Shown here: positions 50,974 through 60,019 of the stretch, piece by piece | How positions within the stretch are numbered: position 1 is the stretch's first letter | Layout: each line of letters begins with the position of its first letter | Origin: Sphingomonas sp. | Lineage (GTDB): Bacteria > Pseudomonadota > Alphaproteobacteria > Sphingomonadales > Sphingomonadaceae | DNA: 64,000 bases | Direction of reading: 5' to 3' | NCBI GenBank assembly: GCA_013001055.1 | Contig: JABDNH010000003.1 | Location: 186,001 to 250,000, forward strand | Position numbers and translations under genes: made by a program | Notes under the pieces: model-generated | What the model was told of the DNA's origin: nothing | Seen by the model: the letters and a program-made list of their open reading frames with translations, nothing else | Database searches by the model: none

Positions 50974-51344
50974 TGCCGCGCGCTGTCGGGTGGATTTTGA
51001 ACGAAGAGGATCGCTCACGCCTGCTCGAGCGTTTCCCCCCACGATATGCCAAGACCATCGCCCACCACGTCACCTTGTCGGGTCACAAGGCCGCCAAACC
51101 GGTTCCTGGCCCGGCAAGTTTTGAAGTCGTCGGTCATGCCGATGACGGCCGCGGGATCGAGGCGCTGGTCGTGACGTGCGATGGCAAAACCGAACGCCCC
51201 GACGGAAGCACCTACCATGTCACTTGGTCGCTCGACCCCGCCAGCGGGCTTGCCCCTAAGCACAGCAACGATCTGATCGCCGAAGCGGGATGGGCGCCGG
51301 TCGAGCCGTCGATCACCTTCGATGCGGAGCCTGGCTTACTGTGA
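50973..51344 (+). CDS. hypothetical protein with two HxT motifs
   Basis: KTIAHHVTLSGH and GSTYHVTWSL; TGATG overlap with the upstream gene. Confidence 0.65.
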   Translation: MPRAVGWILNEEDRSRLLERFPPRYAKTIAHHVTLSGHKAAKPVPGPASFEVVGHADDGRGIEALVVTCDGKTERPDGSTYHVTWSLDPASGLAPKHSNDLIAEAGWAPVEPSITFDAEPGLL

Positions 51345-51823
51345 CACAGCTTTTCCTGGATGTAGACGGCGTGCTTGCCGATTTCGATGGCGGTGTGGTG
51401 CGTATTACGGGACTACCCCCCGAAGAACTTGAAAAGCAGCGTGGGCGCGGTGGTTTCTGGAAAGCGCTGGCGCGCGCCGAGGGGTTCTATGCCAACCTGG
51501 ATCCCCTGCCCGGTGCGCCTCAGATGGTCGAGCAGCTGCGTCATCTCGAGCCTATCCTGCTGACTGGCCTGCCGCTCGGCAAATGGGCGGCCCCGCAGAA
51601 GCGCAAATGGGCGAAGCAGCACTTCCCCGACCTAAAAATCGTCACCTGCATGGCGCGTGACAAATGGCGCTATGCCCGCCCCGGTGATGTATTGGTGGAT
51701 GATCGCGAGAAAGCCCGCAATCCCTGGGTCGAAAAGGGCAAGGGCCGCTTCGTGCTGCACCGCAGTCCCGAAACGACCCTTGAAGAATTGAGCTGGATTT
51801 TTCCGTCCGTCAGCACCGCTTAG
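51341..51823 (+). CDS. HAD-superfamily / 5'-nucleotidase (NT5C)-like protein, GTG start
   Basis: LFLDVDGVLADFDGGV; LTGLPLGKWAAPQKRKW; VLVDDREKARNPW. Confidence 0.8.
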   Translation: MTQLFLDVDGVLADFDGGVVRITGLPPEELEKQRGRGGFWKALARAEGFYANLDPLPGAPQMVEQLRHLEPILLTGLPLGKWAAPQKRKWAKQHFPDLKIVTCMARDKWRYARPGDVLVDDREKARNPWVEKGKGRFVLHRSPETTLEELSWIFPSVSTA

Positions 51824-52371
51824 GCGGCTGCGGGTTCGACCTTGCTTACCCATTCGGGCCAGAAAACCGGTTCGCGCGTCGACCAGCCGGGTGCGGTCGC
51901 GGCGCTCTCGCTGATCGACTGCAGCAGCGTGCGGCGGCGATCGGGATGCAGATGCGGCAGCGACGCCGCGCCGCAAAAAGCGCTGGGCAGCCACGGGCGC
52001 ACCGCTGCACCCAAAAGACGTTCATAAAGGAAACGATAGGGCGCAAAGGCCAGCAGACGGTCCTGGCCGAGGTCGAAAGCCGACATCGTCACCAGTTCGC
52101 CGAAAAAGGGTTCGAGCATGTCGAGACCGCTGTCGTCGGGGATGTCCGAGCGTACGGGGTCGATATGCCGGTAGATGCGCGCCTGCGCATTGATCGACGC
52201 AGCCTCGATTTCGTCACGCGCCCAGGTGTCGAGCGGATCGGCGCTGCGATTGAATGCAATGTCGAGCGACCGTCGGATGTAGCGCTGCGTAGCTTTTGCA
52301 AAGCCCGCAAACTCCTTCATCTCGCTGATGAGCATTGCGCCTGTCGCGCCAGTGCCCTTCGCCTTCGACAT
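51820..52371 (-). CDS. hypothetical protein
   Basis: About 183 aa; start MSKAKGTG. Confidence 0.6.
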   Translation of the reverse strand: MSKAKGTGATGAMLISEMKEFAGFAKATQRYIRRSLDIAFNRSADPLDTWARDEIEAASINAQARIYRHIDPVRSDIPDDSGLDMLEPFFGELVTMSAFDLGQDRLLAFAPYRFLYERLLGAAVRPWLPSAFCGAASLPHLHPDRRRTLLQSISESAATAPGWSTREPVFWPEWVSKVEPAAA

Positions 52372-52415
52372 CATCAATCTCCTTACTTTACAAGGAGATC
52401 TTAGGCCGACGATCG

Positions 52416-52452
52416 TTAGCGTTACGTTAACTATGCGTTAGCGCGACATTAA
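52416..52452. promoter_or_regulatory. Four half-sites TTAG-N7-TTAA-N7-TTAG-N7-TTAA, CtrA-like array
   Basis: Half-sites begin at 52416, 52427, 52438, 52449, all 11 bp apart. Confidence 0.5.
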
Positions 52453-52611
52453 CCCGCCGACCTGATCCCCCACCCGGGATATGGAGCGAGTGAAGCCGCA
52501 AGCGGCTTGGGATACAACCATAGTTTGCGATCGCGACGCGCATTCGCCGGCAACTGTGTGAATTTGGCAACGATCTGAACAGGTTATTGATTACCCGTAT
52601 CAAAACCGTGT

Positions 52612-52800
52612 CTATTCTTCCTCACCCGTCACTGGGTCGCCGCGATAGGCGCCTGGTTGGGTGGACGAGGGCGGATCGCTGGCGTCCATCGATTCATCGC
52701 TGCCGAGATCGACCTGCAGGTCCTCGTTCTCGGGATGTTTGCGCACCTTCTTTTCCAGTTCCGCGCTCGGTTCGTCCTTGGGCTTGTGATCGGTCATCAT
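52612..52800 (-). CDS. hypothetical small hydrophilic protein
   Basis: MMTDHKPKDEPSAELEKKVRKHPENEDLQVDLGSDESMDASDPPSSTQPGAYRGDPVTGEEE. Confidence 0.55.
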   Translation of the reverse strand: MMTDHKPKDEPSAELEKKVRKHPENEDLQVDLGSDESMDASDPPSSTQPGAYRGDPVTGEEE

Positions 52801-52843
52801 CGGGCTCCTTCAGTCGTTTTTACTCCAACGAGCCGGCGCGCTG

Positions 52844-54154
52844 TTGCGTTCCGAATTCGACCAGTGGATGCGACGCTTCTACCAGCGCCTCGCTGGCCCC
52901 TTTCCCCGGTTACGCGCTGGGCGTACACCTGCATTCATGCAGCATTCAGCGATTCAAGGTGGTCGGCGTACGTTCGGGGACCTCGGTTTTGCCGCCAAGA
53001 CCATCGGCGCGGTGTGGGCGATCTACATCGTCACCGTCGTCGTGCGCGCCATCCTCTCGGGCGATTTCGATGCCGTGATCATGAACCGCGCGCCGACGAT
53101 CATCACCGGCGTTCTTCTGACCTTTGGCATCTATTTTGCGATCCATTCGGTAGCCGAAGGCGCGGGCGTCAAGCGCCGCACTATCGTGGCCGCCGTGGCC
53201 AGCATCTTTGCCGCCATCGGCCAAGGACTTGCATTCATGCTGCTTGCTCCGCTGATGAACGACAGCAAAGCCGAATATCGCGTCCAGGCACGCGAAGGCG
53301 CCGTCATCGTCCAGCGCGGGCAGGAAATCACCATCAACCGCACAGCCGACGAGCCGCTTGTCCTGACCTTGCCGCGGATCGACGAGCTCGACACGATGGA
53401 CAAGGCGCGGATCGCCGCCGATGCCGCGGTCATCTGGCTCTTCTTCTTTGCCGCGTGGAGCGCCGTTTACATCGCCGGCGTTTCGACTGCGCAGGTCGCC
53501 GAAGGCCGCCGCCGCCTCGCTGCCGCCGAAGCAGCGGCCCAGGCCGCCCAGGTTCGTGCGCTGCGCTACCAGGTCAATCCGCACTTCCTCTTCAATACGC
53601 TCAACAGCCTGTCGTCGCTGGTCATGACGGGCCGCACCGAACGCGCCGAAAGCATGCTGATGGCACTGTCGACTTTCTTCCGCACATCGCTATCGCTCGA
53701 CCCCGCTGAGAGCGTCAGCCTTGCCGAAGAAATCGATCTGCAACGCCTCTACCTCGATATCGAACAAGCGCGCTTCCCCAGCCGGCTCAGCGTCAACATC
53801 GACGTGCCCGACCATCTCTCGCAAGTCGAAGTTCCGGCGCTCATCCTTCAGCCCATCGTCGAGAACGCCATCAAATATGGCGTCAGCCAGACGCGCGAGA
53901 AGGTGACGATCACCATCGCCGCCAAGCCGCTCGGCGATGGACGCATCCAGATCGACGTCCATAATACTTTGCCCCAAGACGTGTCGGCCGACCGGCCACG
54001 CCCGACCGGTACCGGCACCGGCCTCACCAATGTGTGCCAGCGGCTCGAAACCCATTTCGGCGGCCGCGCCGATTGCCGCTTTGGTGCCGTGAGCGACGGC
54101 TACAAGGTTTCAATCGCGGTTCCAGCCCATTCCAACGAGGAAGATGATGACTGA
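52844..54154 (+). CDS. LytS-type sensor histidine kinase
   Basis: TM segments; LRYQVNPHFLFNTLNSLSSLV; PALILQPIVENAIKYG; GTGTGLTNVCQRL; start uncertain. Confidence 0.88.
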   Translation: MRSEFDQWMRRFYQRLAGPFPRLRAGRTPAFMQHSAIQGGRRTFGDLGFAAKTIGAVWAIYIVTVVVRAILSGDFDAVIMNRAPTIITGVLLTFGIYFAIHSVAEGAGVKRRTIVAAVASIFAAIGQGLAFMLLAPLMNDSKAEYRVQAREGAVIVQRGQEITINRTADEPLVLTLPRIDELDTMDKARIAADAAVIWLFFFAAWSAVYIAGVSTAQVAEGRRRLAAAEAAAQAAQVRALRYQVNPHFLFNTLNSLSSLVMTGRTERAESMLMALSTFFRTSLSLDPAESVSLAEEIDLQRLYLDIEQARFPSRLSVNIDVPDHLSQVEVPALILQPIVENAIKYGVSQTREKVTITIAAKPLGDGRIQIDVHNTLPQDVSADRPRPTGTGTGLTNVCQRLETHFGGRADCRFGAVSDGYKVSIAVPAHSNEEDDD

Positions 54155-54899
54155 CAAATTGACGGTGCTCGTCGCCGATGACGAGCCGCTGGCAGCCGAG
54201 CGCCTGCAGATACTGATCGAGCGCATGGACGGGCTCGAACTCGTCGGTATCGCCGAAGATGGCGATGAAGCCGTTGCCAAGGCAAACGAGCTCAAGCCCG
54301 ACATCCTCCTGCTCGACATCGCAATGCCCGGCCTCGACGGGATCGAAGTCGCTCGTGCGCTTGGCAAGCAGCAGGAGCCGCCCGCGGTAATCTTCGTCAC
54401 CGCCTTCGACCAGTTCGCTGTCGCCGCCTTCGAGGTTGCGGCGGTCGATTATGTCATGAAGCCGGTCGATCAGGATCGGCTCGTCACCGCGATCGATCGC
54501 GCCAGGGCGGCGATCGAAACGCGTGAAGAAGACGCCGCTGCGCCTGCCACCGGCGAAGAGAAAAGTCCGTGGCTCGAGGAATTCTGGGCGAGCGACCTGT
54601 CGGGTCTCGTGCGCATCGCCGCGCGCGACATCGAACGCGTGACGGCAGAACGCGACTATATGCGCCTCCATGTCGGCCAACGAAGCTGGCTGATCCACCA
54701 TTCGATGACGGCGTTGGAAGAGGGGCTCGACCCGTCGGTCTTCGTGCGTCTCCATCGCTCCGCAATGGTTCGCCGTGACTTCATTGCCGGTTTTTCGCGC
54801 AACGCGTCAGGCCGGTGGGTCGCCCGCCTGGCAGACGGCACCGAACAACCCGTCGGCCGTCTCTACAGCGAAAAAGTCCGTGAGATTGCCGCCCGCTGA
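54144..54899 (+). CDS. LytTR-family response regulator
   Basis: Receiver VLVADDEPLAAERLQIL, LLLDIAMPGLDG; LytTR YMRLHVGQRSWLIHHSMTALEEGLDPSVFVRLHRSAMV; 11-nt overlap with kinase. Confidence 0.92.
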   Translation: MMTDKLTVLVADDEPLAAERLQILIERMDGLELVGIAEDGDEAVAKANELKPDILLLDIAMPGLDGIEVARALGKQQEPPAVIFVTAFDQFAVAAFEVAAVDYVMKPVDQDRLVTAIDRARAAIETREEDAAAPATGEEKSPWLEEFWASDLSGLVRIAARDIERVTAERDYMRLHVGQRSWLIHHSMTALEEGLDPSVFVRLHRSAMVRRDFIAGFSRNASGRWVARLADGTEQPVGRLYSEKVREIAAR

Positions 54900-54967
54900 A
54901 GCGGGCTTCGCAGAATGACAATGGGTGCCGCCCCCAAAGGAGGCGACGCCCTATACTCGGTAATCAC

Positions 54968-55714
54968 TTATTCGGGTTTGACGAAGATATGCACGAAGCG
55001 GCTTGTTTTGCCCGCAATCGCCTCATCGAACACGTTCCGCGACAAATCGTCGTCGTTGTTCACGAGGGCATCGTTAGTGCCTTTCAGATAGAGGCCGGCG
55101 TCCCCGAACAATTCGATGATCGCCGCCGGATCGATCCGGTGCAACGCATTGACCTGCGCCCGCGGATCGTCCGTCGGCGCGCCGCGATGATCGATCAGCA
55201 GTAGCTTGCCACCAGGCGCCAGCGCATCGGCAACCTCCTGTGCATGCGCGGCAGGATCCATCTCGGGAATGTCGAACCGCTCGCTGACGAACCAGAAGTC
55301 GTGCGCATTGAGATTGAGGATGATGAAATCGTAGGCGTCGTCCTCGAAGCTCATATCCTCGAAACGCCCCGACGCGACATCGCCGTGGGGATGAGCCTCC
55401 ACGAAGGCCCCGGTCGCGGCCTGCGCCGGTTCGCCGAAGAATTGCGTTGGCTGCCAGATCGTGTAGCGACCCTCGCTGCCGATCGCGGGGGCGACAATCT
55501 CGGCCCAATAAAGATTGGCACCGAAGATATCGAGCACGCGGTCACCCTGCTCGACCCCCGCCCATTGCAACAACTCGACCGGTTTGCGGCTGGCATCGAG
55601 CGCGACGTTACGTTCGCTCCGCGTCTCCGCAGCAGCGCTCTTGGCGACGTCGGCGGGCGCCGCCATGGCCGCGGATGCCATCATCAAGGCGACCACCGAA
55701 ATAAGCGGTTTCAT
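54968..55714 (-). CDS. methyltransferase-fold protein with N-terminal signal peptide
   Basis: MKPLISVVALMMASAAMAAPAD signal; GDRVLDIFGANLYWAEIVAPAIG; ALAPGGKLLLIDHRG. Confidence 0.75.
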   Translation of the reverse strand: MKPLISVVALMMASAAMAAPADVAKSAAAETRSERNVALDASRKPVELLQWAGVEQGDRVLDIFGANLYWAEIVAPAIGSEGRYTIWQPTQFFGEPAQAATGAFVEAHPHGDVASGRFEDMSFEDDAYDFIILNLNAHDFWFVSERFDIPEMDPAAHAQEVADALAPGGKLLLIDHRGAPTDDPRAQVNALHRIDPAAIIELFGDAGLYLKGTNDALVNNDDDLSRNVFDEAIAGKTSRFVHIFVKPE

Positions 55715-55810
55715 ATCATTCTCCCCTTTTGTTGCAGTCCCGGCTTAGACCTTGCGGAACAATTTGCGCAGGGCACCATCGCTCAATCGGCGAAGCGCCC
55801 TGGTCGTTCG

Positions 55811-56110
55811 TCAATTGGCGAACTTGCGCATCTGTTCCAGGACCCATGACGAGTCGACATCCTTGCCCACCATGTTCCAGCCGATGAAGGCCAAAATGAT
55901 GAGCCAAAAGGGAAAGCCGCAGCCCGACTGGTTGTTCTTCCTATCGCTGCGCTGCCCCCAATTCGCTGGCCAACTTGCCTTACGATCCGAGGTGCGCGCC
56001 TTAGGCGACGTGATGCGCTGCCACTTGGGCAGATCCGGTACATTGACGCCGCGGCGTTTTAGTCCCGGGATATGCGGAATATGAGTGGGGCGTCGTTGCA
56101 CGAGAGCCAC
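55811..56110 (-). CDS. hypothetical small membrane protein (start uncertain, GTG proposed)
   Basis: LPKWQRITSPKART...GCGFPFWLIILAFIGWNMVGKDVDSSWVLEQMRKFAN. Confidence 0.45.
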   Translation of the reverse strand: MALVQRRPTHIPHIPGLKRRGVNVPDLPKWQRITSPKARTSDRKASWPANWGQRSDRKNNQSGCGFPFWLIILAFIGWNMVGKDVDSSWVLEQMRKFAN

Positions 56111-56181
56111 CCTGCGCCAGCACCGCGTCCCGCACAAGCAATCAGTTAGCTGCCGCAAGCGCAAACGCGACGCCCAAACGG

Positions 56182-56211
56182 AAAAGGGGACCAGCATTGC
56201 TGCTGGTCCCC
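56182..56211 (-). terminator. Strong Rho-independent terminator on the minus strand
   Basis: 10-bp perfect stem ggggaccagc (56186-56195) / gctggtcccc (56202-56211), tttt 3' on the minus strand. Confidence 0.85.
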
Positions 56212-56700
56212 TCTGCGCCGAGCATGGTTTGCCGGTCTTTGCTTCCGTTCGTCCCGAAGGACAACTTTCCACAATCCTTGCGCACCCACTCAGGCGTCGC
56301 TTCCGTGCCGATTGGCCTCCGTGAGGAGCCAATGCTTTCCTTCCGGCTAGCGCAGGTTCCCCTTGCGGTTCCCCTCGCTTTTCCTTCCGGTCCGCATCGG
56401 CCTGGTCATGCAAGCATGCCCACAGCCACTCGGACTTCCGCGGCCCTTCTTGGGCTAGCTCCTTCGCGCCGCTTGACCATTGCCGAAGCTCCGGTCTGCG
56501 CTGCGACAGGAAGACTAGCTCTTCCGGCGCCATCCAACCGACTGGTCTACGTCAGTTCCACGGGGCCTCCCGGAGGAGGCTTACAGACCTGACAAGCGCC
56601 TGTCGGCGGAGATCGGTACTTGGTGATCCCTTCCCCCGAGGGGGCCGGGCACTTCGTCCCGATCACGAGTATTGTTATGCACGACCCCATGACCCGTTCC
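56186..56700 (-). ncRNA. Candidate large structured non-coding RNA, family not recognised
   Basis: About 500 nt without convincing coding potential, many local hairpins on the minus strand, ends at the strong terminator. Confidence 0.5.
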
Positions 56701-56724
56701 AACGCCCGAAACGGTGTTTCAGCC

Positions 56725-56733
56725 TGTGGATAA
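56725..56733. promoter_or_regulatory. Consensus 9-mer DnaA box
   Basis: TGTGGATAA (TTATCCACA on minus strand). Confidence 0.45.
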
Positions 56734-56907
56734 CGTGGATATCGTGTGTAAGTCGGGGAATTTTGGGGAACATCCCCATTTCAGCCGCGCCTCTAACCTC
56801 CGAAAAGTCGATTCGCAAGCCTGATTCGCCGCGAATCGATGTAAGATTTCACATCGAACCGGCTCTGCCCTCAATTTCGATGGCAGCCCTTTACGCGTGT
56901 TGCCTCT

Positions 56908-59271
56908 ATGTTCCCTCGACCCTATCTGTCTGTGGTGACCGAATCCCTGCCACAACCGACCGAGGTCCCTGACGACGCGCCCTGGCTCGCCGACCTCAAC
57001 GCGCCGCAGCGCGATGCCGTGCTGACGACCGAGGGGCCCGTCCTCATGCTCGCGGGGGCGGGTACGGGTAAGACGCGCGCGCTGACCAGCCGTCTCGCCC
57101 ACATCATCGCGACGCGGCGTGCCTGGCCGAGCCAGATCCTGGCGGTGACCTTTACCAACAAGGCTGCGCGCGAGATGCGCGAGCGCATCAGCGACATCAC
57201 CGGCGGCGCGGTCGAGGGTATGCCCTATCTCGGCACCTTTCACTCGGTGTGCGCACGCATGCTGCGCAGTCATGCCGAACTCGTCGGGCTGCAAAGCAAT
57301 TTCACCATTATCGATACGGACGACCAGCTTCGCCTGCTCAAGCAGTTGATCCAAGCCTCCAACATCGACGACAAGAGATGGCCCGCCCGGCAGCTCGCCG
57401 GCCTAATCGATGAATGGAAGAACAAAGGCGTCACGCCGGACAAGGTCAGCGCTGCCGATGCGGAAGCCTATGCCAACGGCAAGGGCGCCGACCTATATAA
57501 GCAATATCAGCAGCGCCTGCGCGATGTGAACGCCGCCGACTTTGGCGACCTGCTGCTCCACATGCTGCAAATCTTCAAGCAGCATGCCGACGTGCTCGAA
57601 AGCTATCGCAAGCGCTTTAGGTACATCCTCGTCGATGAATATCAGGATACCAATGGCAGCCAGTATGAATGGCTCCGCCTCCTTGCCGCTCCGCGCAACA
57701 ATATCTGCTGCGTCGGCGATGACGACCAGTCGATCTATTCGTGGCGCGGCGCGGAGGTCGCCAACATCCTGCGTTTCGAGAAAGACTTTCCCGACGCCAA
57801 AATCATCCGCCTCGAACAGAATTACCGCAGCACCGGCCACATCCTTGCCGCGGCCAGCGGCGTCATCGCGCACAACGGCTCGCGCCTCGGCAAGACGCTC
57901 TGGACCGAGGCCGACATGGGCGAAAAGGTCAAGGTCGTCGGCGTGTGGGACGGCCCCGAAGAAGCCCGCCGCGTCGGCGAGGAAATCGAGAACCATGTGT
58001 CGAAGGGCGGCAGCCTCAACGATATCGCCATCCTGGTGCGCGCCCAGCACCAGACACGCCTTTTTGAAGACCGTTTCATTTCGATCGGCATCGATTATCA
58101 GATCATCGGGGGCTTTCGCTTCTACGAGCGCGCCGAGATCCGCGACGCCATCGCCTATTTGCGCCTCATCCACCAGCCGCAAGATGACCTCGCCTTCGAT
58201 CGCATCGTCAACACACCCAAGCGCGGCCTAGGTGACAAGGCGGTGCAGACAATCCACCGCTTCGCCCGCGCGGAAAGGCAGCCGCTACTCATGGCCGCCG
58301 CAAATATCCTAGACACGGACGAGCTGCGCCCCGCCGCGCGCAACAGCCTCGCCCGCTTCGTTGGCGACATTGCGCGCTGGCGGCAGATGTATGGCAGCAA
58401 GGGTGACGAAGACGGCATCACGCCGTCCGAGCTTATGCAGGTCGTCATGGACGAATGCGGCTATACCGGCATGCTGCAGGCCGACAAAAGCGCCGAAGCC
58501 GCTGGCCGCCTCGACAACCTGTCCGAGCTGGCGCGCGCGATGGAAGAATATGACACGCTCGAAAGCTTTCTCGAACATGTCAGCCTCGTCATGGATAACG
58601 ATGCCAACAAGAAGGGCGAGCGCGTAACCATCATGACGATCCACGCCGCCAAGGGGCTGGAATTCCCGCTGGTCTTCCTCGCCGGCTGGGAAGAAGGGCT
58701 CTTCCCCTCGCAGCGTGCGCTCGACGAAGGGGGCATCGCGAGTCTCGAGGAAGAACGCCGACTTGCCTATGTCGCGATCACGCGCGCGCGCGAAAAGGCG
58801 ATGATTTTCCATGCCGCCAATCGCCAGATCTATGGCCAGTGGACCAGCAGCATTCCCAGCCGCTTTGTCGATGAACTGCCCGAGGATCACATCGAGACCG
58901 AGGAGACGATGACCGGCGGCGCCTCGCTCTGGCAGGCGCAGTTCAGCGCGCATGACGATCCCTTCGCGCACGTCGCCCGTCCCTCGCGCCGCGGCCCCGG
59001 CTTCCAGCGCGCGCTCAGGAGCGATGGGCTGTCGCGCGAGGAAAAGATGATCCGCTCCAAACGCGCCCAAGGCCCCGTGATCGAAGCCAAGGCGAGCGCT
59101 GTCAGCCTTGGTAATAGGGGCCGCGATGACCTCGAACTGGGTCAGCGTGTCTTCCACCAGAAATTCGGCTACGGCACGATCACCGTCATCGAAGGAAACA
59201 AGCTCGAAGTCGATTTTGAACATTCGGGCAGCAAGCGCGTCCTCGACAGCTTCGTCACCGCCGAGATCTAA
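56908..59271 (+). CDS. ATP-dependent DNA helicase UvrD/PcrA
   Basis: LNAPQRDAVLTTEGPVLMLAGAGTGKTRALTSR; VDEYQDTNGSQYEWLRLL; CCVGDDDQSIYSWRGA; TIHAAKGLEFPLVFL; LAYVAITRARE. Confidence 0.96.
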   Translation: MFPRPYLSVVTESLPQPTEVPDDAPWLADLNAPQRDAVLTTEGPVLMLAGAGTGKTRALTSRLAHIIATRRAWPSQILAVTFTNKAAREMRERISDITGGAVEGMPYLGTFHSVCARMLRSHAELVGLQSNFTIIDTDDQLRLLKQLIQASNIDDKRWPARQLAGLIDEWKNKGVTPDKVSAADAEAYANGKGADLYKQYQQRLRDVNAADFGDLLLHMLQIFKQHADVLESYRKRFRYILVDEYQDTNGSQYEWLRLLAAPRNNICCVGDDDQSIYSWRGAEVANILRFEKDFPDAKIIRLEQNYRSTGHILAAASGVIAHNGSRLGKTLWTEADMGEKVKVVGVWDGPEEARRVGEEIENHVSKGGSLNDIAILVRAQHQTRLFEDRFISIGIDYQIIGGFRFYERAEIRDAIAYLRLIHQPQDDLAFDRIVNTPKRGLGDKAVQTIHRFARAERQPLLMAAANILDTDELRPAARNSLARFVGDIARWRQMYGSKGDEDGITPSELMQVVMDECGYTGMLQADKSAEAAGRLDNLSELARAMEEYDTLESFLEHVSLVMDNDANKKGERVTIMTIHAAKGLEFPLVFLAGWEEGLFPSQRALDEGGIASLEEERRLAYVAITRAREKAMIFHAANRQIYGQWTSSIPSRFVDELPEDHIETEETMTGGASLWQAQFSAHDDPFAHVARPSRRGPGFQRALRSDGLSREEKMIRSKRAQGPVIEAKASAVSLGNRGRDDLELGQRVFHQKFGYGTITVIEGNKLEVDFEHSGSKRVLDSFVTAEI

Positions 59272-59395
59272 GCGCGCCCGGTGCGCCCGCCGCCTTACCC
59301 ATCACCCACCCGCGTCATCGCGAGGGTTCGCCCCCCCGCTTTCCCGGGCTCGGATTGATCATCAATGGCCGCCCCCCTGAGCCGCACTCAGGACG

Positions 59396-59986
59396 CTATA
59401 CTCGTACCCGCCGGTCTAGCGCCACGAAGAGGAGCGCCAGCAGGAAGAACGCCGCGGATAGACCCGCAATACTTGCCAGTGCGCCCGGCCAGCCTTGCTC
59501 GATCGGATTGAGAAACCAATAGGCATACCAGCCGTCCACCGCGCCGCGCGCCAATGCATACGCACAATAGCCGATCGGCCAGGCCATGGCCCAGGCCGCA
59601 TCGCGTACGCCCAGCGATCCATCGCGCGCGGCGAACCATGTGGCGACAAAAAATAGAGGCTGAGTCGTGTGTAGCCCGACATCCGCAACTAGCACCCAAC
59701 CCTGCGGGTCCCATAAGGACGCCAGAAGCACCCAGTAGGCAATGCCGACAAAGGCGATACCCACCGCCATGGCAAGACGCACCCGAGCACTGGTCAGCCA
59801 GCCTTCCCGCCCCACCGCCATCGCGGTCGCCACCACCGCAACGGCGATGTTCGTCAGGATCGTGAAGAAACCGACAAAGCGCCAAAGGCCGCCTGCGATC
59901 CCCATCTCGGGAACCATCAGCCAGAGCCGCAGCAGCAGGACGGCCCATCCAGCAATGGCGGTAACAGCAGCAATCTTGCGAATCAT
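59396..59986 (-). CDS. Pr6Pr-like integral membrane protein
   Basis: Six hydrophobic segments; LWRFVGFFTILTNIAVAVVATAMA; GWYAYWFLNPIEQGWPGAL. Confidence 0.75.
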   Translation of the reverse strand: MIRKIAAVTAIAGWAVLLLRLWLMVPEMGIAGGLWRFVGFFTILTNIAVAVVATAMAVGREGWLTSARVRLAMAVGIAFVGIAYWVLLASLWDPQGWVLVADVGLHTTQPLFFVATWFAARDGSLGVRDAAWAMAWPIGYCAYALARGAVDGWYAYWFLNPIEQGWPGALASIAGLSAAFFLLALLFVALDRRVRV

Positions 59987-60019
59987 GATGCCATCCTAGC
60001 GCAGGATTAGCGCCAGTCA

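Noticed and set aside
52844-54899. LytS/LytTR pair as a novel system
   Set aside because: Standard histidine kinase and LytTR response regulator arrangement
55811-56533. 240-aa minus-strand ORF as a single protein
   Set aside because: Its upstream half lies in the hairpin-rich terminator-ended RNA region; only the C-terminal membrane part looks coding
56186-56700. RNase P RNA or SRP RNA identity for the structured region
   Set aside because: Expected conserved core sequences not found by eye on either strand
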